Shown: positions 14,191-24,698 of the stretch, in pieces
Layout: each line of letters begins with the position of its first letter
How positions within the stretch are numbered: position 1 is the stretch's first letter
NCBI GenBank assembly: GCA_907164885.2
Contig: OU015499.1
Location: 159,176,989 to 159,240,988 of the forward strand
DNA: 64,000 nt
Reading direction: 5' to 3'
DNA from: Dolomedes plantarius
Taxonomy: Eukaryota; Arthropoda; Arachnida; Araneae; Dolomedidae
Program-made: the position numbers and the translations under genes
The notes under the pieces: generated by a model
Databases searched by the model: none
Seen by the model: only the letters and a program-made list of their open reading frames with translations
Told to the model about the DNA's origin: nothing

Positions 14191-14409
14191 ATCTGTATAC
14201 AGTGGGTTGCCAAATTATTAGGGACACCTTGAAAATTAGACAATTCCATTGTTATTTGCAAAAATGATTAAAAGTTGAGGGTTAGAGATAATGTAATTTA
14301 TTTTGGTTGCGTAGAGTGTTTAATTTAGAACACGAAAAGAGCATGTTTGTTATTAATATGTATTTATTTTATCTTAAACAGTCATTTGGAAAAAAATTTG
14401 GTAAAACGC

Positions 14410-15514
14410 TTAATACTTTATAATGCCACCCTTTGCCGAAATTACGGCTTCGAGACGTCGAGGCATGCTCTCAATGCATGTTTTTGCATTTTCTTTCAGT
14501 TCTGGACAATGATTTCATATGTGCATCAGCCTTTCGATGAGTTGTCACTTGTCAGTGATCAGTTCCGTCGCTATTTTCCATTTTGTCAGCTCCCATATGT
14601 TTTCGATCGGGTTCAAATCGGGTGAATTGCCTGGCCAGGGCAAAACTCTGGCATTATTTTGAGCCAGGAAGGCTGTTACACTTCTGGCTTTATGGCAGGA
14701 GGCTGAGTCGTGCATAAATACGTACTCATCACCAGGGAACCATTCATCGACTTGAGGCAACAGGCGATTTTCCATGACTTGCTTGTACTGATCTTGCCTC
14801 ATTGTCCCCTGGACGAAGTATAGGCGCCCCATTCATTTCTTTGATATCACAGACCACACCATAATGCTTAATGTGTGTTTTACACTCTCCACGAGGCAGT
14901 GAAAGGATGAAATTTCTCTCCGGAGCGACGTCGCACAAATGCGCTTTTATCAGCCAAAATGTGGAAAGTTGACTCGTCGGAGAAGCAGACCTGTAAAATA
15001 CTAAAATAAGCCTCCAAAACTCATTGCGTAGGAATATTTCACAATAAGAAATCGTATTTACTCGACTCCAGTCCTCAAGTGTCATATTCTTGTGTTCTCG
15101 AGCCCATAAAAGTCGCTTTTTCTTCATTGCTTTAGTCAGGCGTGGTTTTTTGGTTGGGCGATGACCCATCAGGTTCCATTCAGCCAATCTCCTCTGGACT
15201 GTCCTTTTGGAGACTTTGATCCCTTCGTCATTGATCATAGTGGTGAGACGAAACACACTCTGTTACCGATTTTCGAGACAGGCATCCCTTATCTTGCGGT
15301 CACTACGACAGGTGGTAATGCGTTTTCTTCCACTTTTCCCTATACGGTCCGTTTCCAATTCCACATTATTGTCGATTTTTTTCTTAATCCGGTTAACCAC
15401 TGATTTAGAAACACCGGCAATCGATGCTATCTGTCTTTGGGAATGCGTTGTGTTTAATAGAAGCGTCTTTATTTCAGTACATTTACTCGGGGAAATGTCT
15501 GAAGATTTTCCCAT
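14410..15514 (-). pseudogene. Tc1 transposase pseudogene with a likely 71-nt intron
   Basis: It begins MGKSSDISPSKCTEIKTLLL (helix-turn-helix region), continues NDEGIKVSKRTVQRRLAEWN and EDWSR, then after 14991-15061 resumes VCFSDESTF (first catalytic Asp), VFMHDSASCHKAR (second) and NSPDLNPIENIW (Glu), with 34 residues between the last two: DD34E. The 71-nt block has GTAAAT at its start and TTTTACAG at its end on the coding strand, and its removal joins DWSR to VCFSDES in frame. Defects: an in-frame TAA at 15263-15265, a 1-nt shift near 14880, a TGA just before MGRLYFVQG, and two TGA codons near the C-terminus. It ends in ISAKGGIIKY. Confidence 0.8.
14991..15061 (-). other. Candidate spliceosomal intron in the Tc1 transposase (71 nt)
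   Basis: On the minus strand GT at 15061-15060 and AG at 14992-14991 bound a 71-nt AT-rich block. Its length is not a multiple of three, yet removing it gives the conserved DWSR-V-CFSDES junction. A chance insertion with correct GT-AG and frame is less likely but possible. Confidence 0.6.
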
Positions 15515-16493
15515 GCTGAAAAATCCAACAGTGACATTTTTAAGGATTAAAGCAAAATAAAACAAAAATACTGACTGCAAAAATAACAAAAATAATACCG
15601 TATTAAACAAAACTTGTAAAAATAATACAATATTAAACAAAACTTACAAAAATAATACAATAGTAAACACAACTTACATTTCTGTTTTTTCTGTTGAAAC
15701 GGCACGAATTACCCACAGTAGAACAAACGCTTTCACCTGCTCCAGAGTAATGCACGCAGATGTTGCCACTATCTAAATAGCATTTATAATGTTGCTAGTA
15801 ATACATAACAAATGATAAAATTCATGGGAATAATTATTTTTGGTAATAAGATACATTTAAATGTCGAAATTTCAGAAATTGCGCAGTGTCCCTAATATTT
15901 TGGCAACCCACTGTATATAAAACAGTTCCGTAACTGACTCACTGACTGACATACAACGCACAGACCAAATTTGCCGGACCTAAAGGGCTGAAATTTTGCA
16001 TGGCGATTCTTCTTATAGTGTAGGGATGCACTAAGAGATATTTTTGAAAAAATTTTCTTAGATTTTTTTAAATTAAATTTTTTAGCTGTTTTAGTAGCTT
16101 TTTTTAAGTTTACATTTAAAATAATAATTTGAGGGTTATAAAATTTATATCACGAGAAAGATCCTAAAAATTCCTTTAAAATGAAATCTTTTCGAATCTT
16201 TACCTCTATTTTCTGATTTTTGGTGAATTTTTAAGGATTAATATTTAGAATTTAATTTATTAAATGCTGATCACGTGATTTCTTTTTCTGGTACTTTAAA
16301 TAAATTTATCGTCACGTGCATAACAACTAAATAGACAAAAAAAAATTTTTTTCTTGCTAATGCGGCAGACGATTGGACATTATTTTGTCTATAAAAATAT
16401 TCCTTACGATTTTTTTATAAATATATATATATTTTTCTACATCAATTGTATATATTGATCGTCGTATTTATTATATATATATATATATATATA

Positions 16494-16930
16494 TATAACA
16501 TAAAAGCCCCTATATTCAATTCAAATTCTAAATTGCCTTGGGCGTTGTCGCGATTGAGCTATTTTCGCTTCTGATTCCAAGAACAAAGCATGGGCAGCGT
16601 CCCCTCAAAAAATATAATGCCTAGCGCATCTTTACGTAATAATAATACGTCACCTCTGACATCAGAGTCATAGTTTCAGCCAATGGCTACAGACTTGTGA
16701 TCACATGGCAAGACGCTCAAAAAAGTTTATATAAATTCCAGCATACCTCGGAGAGCAGTTTTTTGGCGTGGCACTGTTGCCTAGTAAACCGCCGTCATCG
16801 ATGTCAATAAATATATAAATAAACGTATGTGTTAAATGAATCGAATCGTCTTTCTGGTTACGACTACAAGTTTTTGAGGTGTGACATGCCGACTCCGGTT
16901 TCCATTAGCATGGGACTGGGTCGGTATGTT

Positions 16931-16933
<3 letters not shown>
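16494..16933 (+). mobile_element. Probable solo LTR, about 440 bp
   Basis: The block begins TATAACATA and ends TATGTTACA, imperfect inverted ends like TGTAACATA...TATGTTACA with one change in the first dinucleotide. Inside are a TATA box (TTTATATAAA near 16726), a downstream start-like region (GAGAGCAGTTTTTTGGCG) and AATAAA signals near 16806-16822, the U3-R arrangement of an LTR. It interrupts the Helitron-like element within its (TA)n. A target duplication cannot be judged because the flanks are TA-rich. No internal retroelement sequence is present. Confidence 0.55.
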
Positions 16934-16975
<42 letters not shown>

Positions 16976-17055
16976 TAATTGCATGCATTGACCGTTGTAT
17001 TTAATTTGAATGTACTCTTTAACGAAGTACGGGTTTTTGAGCTAGAGTGTATATA

Positions 17056-18276
17056 CACTGAAGTGCCACTGAATTAGGGATAGCAAAGCCTATGCAAATT
17101 GTGTAGCGCTGCGCATCATGTATGCGCAACTGAGGGCGCTGTGGTAACTGCATATATAGAGCGTAGTGTGGTTGTTCTGAATTAGTTGTTGGAATTGCCA
17201 GTATGGGTAAACTGCCTGATTTAGACGCCTTCGATCGCGGACAAATCGTAGGTGCGCGACGCATGGGCCATTCAATTTCCGAAATCGTCAGCCAGCTAGG
17301 ATTTTCAAGGTCGACAGTGTCAAGAGTATAACCAAGAATACATGAATGGTGGAAAAAAACTAGCGATCGGGCAAACTGCAAAGGACAATTAGCCTTGACA
17401 GTGCGTGGTGAGATACGGCTCAGGCGTATTGTACGTAGCCAGCGAAGCCAAACATTAGCTCAACTTACCACCCAGTTTAATGACGGTGCCAGTCGTACAG
17501 TCAGTAAACGGACTAAGCAACGCTCGCTTCACCGTATGGGTTTCGGGAGCCGTCGACCTACGAGAGTACCATTGCTCTATACTCGCCATCGGGCTGCACG
17601 TCTTGCGTGGGCAAGAGAGCACAGAGACTGGAGTGTAGAGGACTGGAAACGAGTAGCATGGAGTGATGAGTCTCGATTCCGACTACTTAACGCCGACGGG
17701 AGGCTGAGAATATGGCGTCAGGCTCATGAAGCCATGGATCCTGCATGCCTGGCTGGAACTGTACAAGGGCATGGTGGCTCAATCATGGTCTGGGGTGTTT
17801 TTTTCGTGACAGAGTTTGGGATCTTTGGTGCGTGTACCAACCTCCCTCAATGCAATTCGGTACGTAGAGTTGCTGGGTGATCACCTCCATCCGTTTATGC
17901 TGTTCTGTTATCCGCACGGTAATGGAGTTTTCCAGCAAGACAACTGTACCAATCACAAGTCCCGGTTGGCTACTGGCTGGTTGGATGAGCATTCCTCTGA
18001 CTTCTCTGTCATGAATTGACCACCTAGAAGCCCAGACTTAAATCCTATTGAGCATCTTTGGGATGTTTTGGAACAAGGCGTGAAAGGCCATCACACAGCA
18101 CCAAAGAACCTTACTGAATTATGGACAGCTTTAGCCAATATTTGGCAAGCCATTCCCGTGGAACGTTTCCAGAAATTTGTTGAATCTATGCTTCGTCGTG
18201 TGGCAGCCGTTATCAAGGCCAGAGGAGGCCCAACTCGTTACTAGGTAGGTATCCCTAATTCAGTGGCACTTCAGTG
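17056..18276 (+). mobile_element. Tc1-like DD36E transposon copy 1, complete ends
   Basis: The termini are CACTGAAGTGCCACTGAATT and its inverse, ending CACTTCAGTG, flanked by TA (17054-17055, 18277-18278). The length is 1221 bp. It lies 10 bp from the right end of the Helitron-like element. Confidence 0.9.
17203..18244 (+). pseudogene. DD36E Tc1 transposase, broken
   Basis: The start MGKLPDLDAFDRGQIVGARR was chosen by match to the paralogue at 56179. Next come a helix-turn-helix (SEIVSQLGFSRSTVSRV), RVAWSDESRF (first Asp), GVFQQDNCTNHKSRL (second Asp) and SPDLNPIEHLWD (Glu). There are 36 residues between the second Asp and the Glu, which defines DD36E. Defects are a TAA after SRSTVSRV, a frameshift near 17805-17820 and a TGA (likely an old Trp codon) just before PPRSPDLNP. 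It ends ARGGPTRY. Confidence 0.85.
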
Positions 18277-18278
18277 TA

Positions 18279-20071
18279 TGTGGTGTCATCGATGTCAGCC
18301 AAGGTAGGCGCATTTGTTTCAGAGTATTTTATATTAATGATAGGGAAGTCATTTGGAACTCTAATTTCGGCATTCCTAAAATTTGAAGATTTTGAGTGAA
18401 AGATTGAAAATAATTGAAATATTAATTACAAAGTTATGTAGAGAAAATTAATTACTGATGATTTTGAATAGGATTGATGATTGATATTGATGATTTTGAA
18501 TATGTTGTGTGTAACCATTAGTAAATGTTACTAATGATTTTAATTGGTAGTAACAAAGTTATGTTCAGGAATTTAATTACTGACAAAACTGATTATTATT
18601 GAGGTGTATAACTATTAGTAAAGATTATTGATGAATGTAATTGATAGTAACAAAGTTATGATGAGGAATTTTATTACAGATGGAATTGATTATCAATGTG
18701 TGTATCTATTAGCAAATATTTATTGTTCAAATTAATTGTGTTAATTATTGAGGTTAACATTGGAACTAGAAAAATTGCATTGAATGATTAACTTGAAGGA
18801 AATTTAGAATAAGATTAAATAATTTGAAGAAAGTTTAATGAATTTTTTTTTGAAAGTGTTATTGTAAATAAAATGTATAGTAGTGTAAATAAACCGTATA
18901 TATATTCAAGCATAACCTTTGAATAGTCATTTAGGGTACTGTGTATCACCTTTTCTACTAACCTTGAGATCATGCCAAAAATGGAATATTATGTTATTAT
19001 CTTTATTCTAAAATTTAATATTATCTAATTTTGGTTTGTTAAAATAAATCGTCCTTCCGAAATTTCATTACATATACGAAACAATAAGCAATTCTGCGAG
19101 TGAACTGCAATATTCTTTTATCGTTTTGTGTGAGTGTAATTCGTTTAACAATGAAATATAAAATTCATAGGATAAAACAATGTGATTGTAACATGACACA
19201 TTTAAATAATTTGTGTATTATTATGTTTTAATTATATAAAATTTACACTTATAATATTTTTTTACCACTTGCACTGTTGCAGAATGTGTAAATATTTTTA
19301 ACGACTGTTAAAATGTAGCTTCTGTGTAAGAAAATGGTAATTATAGAAGTTTAAATTATTGATTTCTGAAATCAATGAAGTAATAAAATTTACATACCAC
19401 CTCAATGTGATTGACATTCTTTTTGTTTAGAATGAGTTCAAAATTAAGTTTGTATGGTGTTGTGCACTAAATATAAATATCTTGAAGTAGGAGTATGATT
19501 ATTATCAGGCATTCGCATATCATGGAAATATTATGGGAAAACGTGTGAAAAATATTATGCTAGTGAGATGAAATATTTAATGGAATTCTCTAGACTTTTT
19601 TATTAACTTAAAATTATAAGAGATGGTTTAAAATCTGAAATATTTAATGTTCAATTTATATTATAGAATGTTTTGTTTAGAAAATATCTGAAGTTTGGAA
19701 GAAATTGAATATAATACTTTTGCCAAATTTTCATAGCATTTTAACGTTATCATCAATAGAAGAGTTGATGCCTCGGGTTCGAATCCCGTTTGTGATAAGT
19801 ATGTAAAATAAAGGACCATCTATAAAGGAAAACTGTTATATTTCTGAAAAAAAAGTTCTGAGCTGCCTTTTCTTCTGTTGACTAATAGATTCAAAGGCAA
19901 TCAGAAGAAAGATTTTATGTTCTTCACAGCCTTATACTATATTCCAATTATAATTTCAATACCTTGTTTTCGATCTGCGATAATTTCGAATTCTGTTTAA
20001 AATGAAAGAGGATCTGAGGAATAATAGTTATTATTGCTGATGTGCATAAAAGAACATCAGGTATGTATATA
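18279..20071. other. AT-rich stretch with diverged ~100-bp tandem units
   Basis: From about 18415 to 18720 three diverged units share AGTAACAAAGTTATG or AATTACAAAGTTATG followed by a TTAATTAC/TTTATTAC block. The rest holds no recognised gene. A lone tRNA-like B box at 19778 is discussed under rejected items. Confidence 0.5.
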
Positions 20072-20738
20072 TCTATATATATAAAACAGTTCCGTAACTG
20101 ACTCATTCATTCACTGACTGAATGACATACAACGCACAGACCAAACCGCCGGACCTAAAGGGCTGAAATTTTGCATGGCGATTCTTCTAATAGTGTAGGG
20201 GTGCACTAAGAAAGATTTTTCAAAAATTCTTCTTATATTTTAAATTAAATTTTTAAGCTGTTTTTTAAACTTTTTTTACGTTTGCATTTAAAATAATACA
20301 TTGAGGGTTATAAAATTTATATCACGAGAAAGATCCTAAAAATTCCTTCAAAATGAAATTTTTTTCGAATTTTTACCTCCATTTCCTGATTTTTGGTGAA
20401 TTTTTAAAGATTAATTTTTAGAATTTAATTTATTAAATGCCGATCACGTGATTTCTTTTTCTGGTACTTGCAATAAATTTATCGCCACGTGCAAAAAAAA
20501 AATAGACCAAAAAATATTTTTTTCTTGCTAATGCGGCAGACGATTGGACTTTATTTTGTCTATAAAAATATCCCTTACGATTTTTTTATAAATATGTTTT
20601 TTTTACATCAATTGTATACATTGATCGTCGTATTTATTATAAATATATATATGTTTATTTTTTTGGAATTAATTGCATACATTGACCGTTGCATTTAATT
20701 TGAATGTACTCCGTAGCGAAGCGCGGGTATTCAGCTAG
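20072..20738 (+). mobile_element. Helitron-like element copy 2, complete (667 bp)
   Basis: It starts TCTATATATATAAAACAG after host A (20071) and ends GGGTATTCAGCTAG before host T (20739), the A/T insertion expected of Helitrons. The body carries GACATACAACGCACAGACC, AAAGGGCTGAAATTTTGCAT and, near the 3' end, CCGTAGCGAAGCGCGGG. A short ATATATAT tract precedes the 3' part. No Rep/helicase gene is present, so it is non-autonomous. Confidence 0.75.
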
Positions 20739-20739
20739 T

Positions 20740-22500
20740 CTATATATATATTCCAAACTGCATGCTTTGTTCATATGTGGTCCGAATAGCTTAAATAGTG
20801 AGATGACGCAGTGAAAAAAATTAAATATTTTTAATTTAACGAATTATTTAATACCTTACGAATGTCTTTCTTCCCTTCCAATTTTATGATTAATGCAATT
20901 TGTAACAGATTTCGAACCAAACTTGGGGAATAAATAGGTTTTAGGGGATGACTAATTAGTGGGTGTAAAAAATTTAATTCTTGAATTAGGGAGCGGGGAC
21001 CGATATAACTCCCCTCAACGCAATTAGATCCAGGGCGATGGACGGGTAAAATGCAAGTAAGTGTATATAATCTCTCTATTCTAAAAAAAGTAACTGGCGC
21101 TGCCGGCAACGCCGCTGTCAAAAGCTTGTCACGCTATCTCCTCCGAAACCGCTGGGGGTATGGGGTCAAGACCGATACCAATGGATGAAGGAAAATGGGG
21201 GGACCAAAGTAAGACATGTCTCATATTCGTCGGACTTTAAGTTTTTTTTTAATTTTATGTTTTGTGGGAAAATATTGACTTTTTCATGTTCAGATTACGA
21301 TAACTCGCCAAAAAAGGATCGTAGATTTTTTTTTACAATCTAAGACTACAGACATTTCTCCTTCAAACAAGACCTCATTTGTTTAAAAATAATTTAAAAC
21401 AGACTGATATTTTTATTAAAATTGAAAACCCACTTTTTGGAAAAAAATTATGCGTTTCGAGATATATAAATTCGATGCTCTCAGACTTATTATGTTACAA
21501 AGAAAATATTTATATCAACTGGAAGATGAAAGCTTTCTCATTCATATGAACTTCATTTCAAGTCTCTATCTTAAAATTTCGATTTTTAATTGAATTTTAA
21601 AGAAATATTTCAAAAAAAAATCTTCTCATTCTCTTCCTTTGCAGAAGGACATGAAAGATCCAATTTTCACCCATAGGCGGGCTTCATCCATTTCGCCGGG
21701 AGGGGGGGGTGAGCTTCAACTGTAAACAAATGAATGACTCAATCGCTGTAAACAACTATTGAGTCATTCATTCACTTGATTCAGCACAGGAGCGAGCGTA
21801 GCGAGCCTAGGGGTGAAGCCCCTAATATTTAAAAAACTAGATCTTTCATACAAAAAACTAGATCTTTTGTTAACAACAGCATTATTTTAATGATTCATTG
21901 TAAAATAATACTTTTTACCGAAACACTTGCAATTTGAATCAAATCAAGAAACATTTTATGCCATGAAGCAGAAACATTTTATGCCATGATTTATGAATAT
22001 TATTTTTATATCTCAAGATATCTTCATGCAGATAAATAGCAATATTTATCAATCTGCTTAACATATGACACGTCATATCAAAAATAGTGTATTAGGATTT
22101 TGATTATATTAGAAAATAAAGCATATAATAAATTTTTAAGTCATAAATTTTAGAATTATTTAAAAAAAGATTCTAAATGCATAATCTGAACTAAAGAACA
22201 TTTAACTGGCTTCTTTAAGTAATAAATAGACTTAAACTGATTGAATATTTATTCTGAATAGCAGTTTTAGGTCTTTAATAACTTACAAACTAAAATAAAG
22301 ACGTGTTTCAAGATGAATTCTACATGGAAAATTAGATGAAACACAACAATTATGAATTTAAATATCTCTAAAAAATAATTATATATATATATATATATAT
22401 AAACATCCATCTATCCATCTCTGTGTTTGTATATGTCAGTAAATATATTTATATTATCATATTTAGCGTGTTAATATTTATGTAAATTTCAAATCATAGA
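20740..22500. repeat. Unassigned repeat-like stretch with two hairpins
   Basis: 15-bp arms at 21729-21743 and 21758-21772 (AATGAATGACTCAAT and its complement) flank a 14-nt loop. A second hairpin near 21808-21826 is formed by TAGGGG/CCCCTA around TGAAG, followed by CTAAT. The region 21000-21170 has short GC-rich words. These features resemble a non-autonomous element end, but boundaries could not be set. A short (TA)n lies at 22380-22401. No gene was recognised. Confidence 0.4.
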
Positions 22501-22550
22501 CTGCATTTTTGCGAAACCGACAAAAGTTTCTGTACGCCACAAAGTCAGGG

Positions 22551-24479
22551 TCAGGTTTTCAAATTCCCCCGTTGAGAAAATCTTTTCTCACGTATAGTCC
22601 AGGCGAAAGGTTTCTCTCCTGTGTGTGTGCGGAGATGTCGCTTTAAATCCTTCTGTTCACAATATCGTTTCTCACATACAGTGCATGCGAAAGGTTTCTC
22701 ACCTGTGTGGGTGAGGAGATGCCTTTTAAGATGACACTGTTGAGAAAATTTTACCTCACATACAGGGCATGCGAAAGGTTTCTCTCCTGTGTGTGTGCGG
22801 AGATGTCGTTTTAAATCGTTCTCTTCACAAAATCTTTTCTCACATACAGTGCATGCGAAAGGTTTCTCACCTGTGTGGGTGCGGAGATGTCTTTTAAGAG
22901 AACCCTGTTGAGAAAATTTTACCTCACATACAGGGCATGCGAAAGGTTTCTCTGCTGTGTGTGTGCGGAGATGTTGTTTTAAATCCTTCTTTCCAAAAAA
23001 TCTCTTCTCACATACAGTGCATGCGAAAGGTTTCTCACCTGTGTGTGCGCGGAGATGTCGTTTTAAATCCTTCTCTTCGGAAAATCTTTTCTCACATACA
23101 GTGCATGCGAAAGGTTTCTCTGATGTGTGTGTGCGGAGATGTCGTTTTAAATCGTTCTCTTCACAAAATCTTTTCTCACATACAGTGCATGCGAAAGGTT
23201 TCTCACCTGTGTGGGTGCGGAGATGTCTTTTAAGAGAACCCTGTTGAGAAAATTTTACCTCACATACAGGGCATGCGAAAGGTTTCTCTGCTGTGTGTGT
23301 GCGGAGATGTCGTTTTAAATCCTTCTTTCCAAAAAATCTTTTCTCACATACAGTGCATGCGAAAGGTTTATCACCTGTGTGTGTGCGGAGATGTCGTTTT
23401 AAATCGTTCTCTTCACAAAATCTTTTCTCACATACAGTGCATGCGAAAGGTTTCTCACCTGTGTGGGTGCGGAGATGTCTTTTAAGAGAACCCTGTTGAG
23501 AAAATTTTACCTCACATACAGGGCATGCGAAAGGTTTCTCTCCTGTGTGTGTGCGGAGATGTCGTTTTAAATCCTTCTCTTCAGAAAATCTTTTCTCACA
23601 TACAGTGCATGCGAAAGGTTTCTCACCTGTGTGGGTGCGGAGATGTCTGTTAAGATTACCCTGTTGAGAGAATTTTACCTCACATACAGGGCATGCGAAA
23701 GGTTTCTCTCCTGTGTGAGTGCGGAGATGTGCTTTTAAAACACTCTGCTTAAGAAATATTTTCTCGCATACACTGCAGGAGAAAGATTTCTCTCCTGTGT
23801 GTGTACGGAGATGTTGTTCTAAACTATCATGTTGAGAAAATCTTTTGTCACACACAATGCAGACGAAAGGTTTCTCTGTTGTGTGTGTGCGGAGATGTTT
23901 GCTTAAATAACGCTGTCGAGAAAATATTTTCTCACATACAGTGCAGGCGAAATGTTTCTCTCTTTTGTGTTTGCGGAGATGTGATTGTAAAGCACCCTGC
24001 AGAGAAAATCTTTTCTTACATAGAGTGCACGCGAAAGGTTTCTCTCCTGTGTGTGTGCCGAGATGTGTTTCTAAAGCACTCTGCACAGGAAATTTTTTCT
24101 CACATATAGTGCAGGCGAAAGGAGGTTCTTCTGCGTATGTGCGGAGATGTTTTCTTAAAACATCCATTCGAGAAAATCTTTTCTCACATACAGTGCATGC
24201 GAAAGGTTTCTCTGATTTGTGGGTACCGAGAGAATTATCAGCAATGTGGTACGAATTATGCGTATTTAAGGCGGCCAACTGTGAAAATGTTTCATCGCAT
24301 AAATTACATTCGAAAAGTCCTTCTTCGGTGCCAGGGGGGATCTGTGCAAGGGAACTTTGTACTTTTAGACAAATTCTGTCACATGAAGTGCATTCGTCGG
24401 CGGCTTCAGTAGGGTTCTGCTGGCAGGAATGTCTTTCTTTGGAAAGTCCTTTTATACTGGAAATACCCGCCATTTGCAC
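22551..24479 (-). CDS. C2H2 zinc-finger protein, about 20 fingers (642 aa)
   Basis: This is a likely nuclear sequence-specific DNA-binding protein. After ~55 residues with no recognised domain come about 20 tandem C2H2 fingers of 28 residues with [19 protein letters not shown] linkers. The first (CNLCDETFSQ...NTHNSYH) is atypical and the second has Tyr for its last His. Fingers 8-20 are highly homogeneous and cycle through helices such as SQQGSLKRH, CEENDLKRH, FGKKDLKRH and SEEKDLKRH. The last finger is degenerate (Trp and Arg replace its two Cys) and is cut by a stop after NLKT. The start ATG is complementary to 24477-24479, just inside the exon that follows a good splice acceptor. No KRAB, ZAD or BTB domain was seen. 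It is intact over its whole length, so it may be a working host gene. Confidence 0.85.
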   Translation of the reverse strand: MQMAGISSIKGLSKERHSCQQNPTEAADECTSCDRICLKVQSSLAQIPPGTEEGLFECNLCDETFSQLAALNTHNSYHIADNSLGTHKSEKPFACTVCEKRFSRMDVLRKHLRTYAEEPPFACTICEKKFPVQSALETHLGTHTGEKPFACTLCKKRFSLQGALQSHLRKHKREKHFACTVCEKIFSRQRYLSKHLRTHTTEKPFVCIVCDKRFSQHDSLEQHLRTHTGEKSFSCSVCEKIFLKQSVLKAHLRTHTGEKPFACPVCEVKFSQQGNLNRHLRTHTGEKPFACTVCEKRFSEEKDLKRHLRTHTGEKPFACPVCEVKFSQQGSLKRHLRTHTGEKPFACTVCEKRFCEENDLKRHLRTHTGDKPFACTVCEKRFFGKKDLKRHLRTHTAEKPFACPVCEVKFSQQGSLKRHLRTHTGEKPFACTVCEKRFCEENDLKRHLRTHTSEKPFACTVCEKRFSEEKDLKRHLRAHTGEKPFACTVCEKRFFGKKDLKQHLRTHTAEKPFACPVCEVKFSQQGSLKRHLRTHTGEKPFACTVCEKRFCEENDLKRHLRTHTGEKPFACPVCEVKFSQQCHLKRHLLTHTGEKPFACTVCEKRYCEQKDLKRHLRTHTGEKPFAWTIREKRFSQRGNLKT

Positions 24480-24603
24480 TTCTGGGTGCTGACGTTTCTG
24501 TTCACGATGACCAGAAAACTAACTGCCCCCAATACGTCGGAATTCTAAATTTCTGGACACCACAAACATTTTAGTTTTGCATCTGACAATCTGCACCGGG
24601 TAC
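24480..24603 (-). promoter_or_regulatory. 5' untranslated exon part and splice acceptor of the zinc-finger gene
   Basis: On the minus strand a pyrimidine-rich run ends TTTACAG at 24610-24604, and exon sequence begins at 24603. The exon shares GATGCAAAACTAAA, TGTTTGTGGTGTCC and TTTTCTGGTCATC with the start of the paralogous locus at 52903, where a similar acceptor (CTCCTTGCAG) precedes it. A stop lies in frame between this exon start and the ATG, so this part is untranslated. The upstream exon was not identified. Confidence 0.65.
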
Positions 24604-24698
24604 CTGTAAAGAGAGCAGAAAGAAATCAAATGAGATATACTAACACTGTACCATGACGCATTTTCGTATTTTTCCCGTAAAATCGATAGCAATATATA

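Larger units (their letters stand above)
14200..15913 (-). mobile_element. Tc1-like (DD34E) transposon, complete ends, TA duplication
   Basis: Inverted termini CAGTGGGTTGCCAAATTATT (14200) and its counterpart ending 15913 are flanked by TA at 14198-14199 and 15914-15915. The 1714-bp length and one minus-strand transposase gene fit Tc1. It inserted into the TATATA at the 5' tip of a Helitron-like element. Confidence 0.9.
14192..17045 (+). mobile_element. Helitron-like element copy 1, split by a Tc1 element and a solo LTR
   Basis: The 5' terminus TCTGTA (14192-14197, after host A) continues as TATAAAACAGTTCCG at 15916 once the Tc1 element at 14200-15913 is discounted. The conserved body runs to GGGTTTTTGAGCTAG ending 17045. 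A second insertion at 16494-16933 splits its 3' (TA)n region. Other copies in the window show TC...CTAG ends between A and T, so the class call is Helitron-like and non-autonomous. Here the base after CTAG is A, not T. Confidence 0.65.

Noticed and set aside
19778..19789. tRNA-like B box GGTTCGAATCCC
   Set aside because: No A box at the expected distance upstream and no cloverleaf can be drawn. It may be a SINE relic, but there is not enough evidence to call one.
22600..23700. Regular 84-bp direct repeats that could suggest a CRISPR-like or satellite array
   Set aside because: They are C2H2 finger units within one coding frame.
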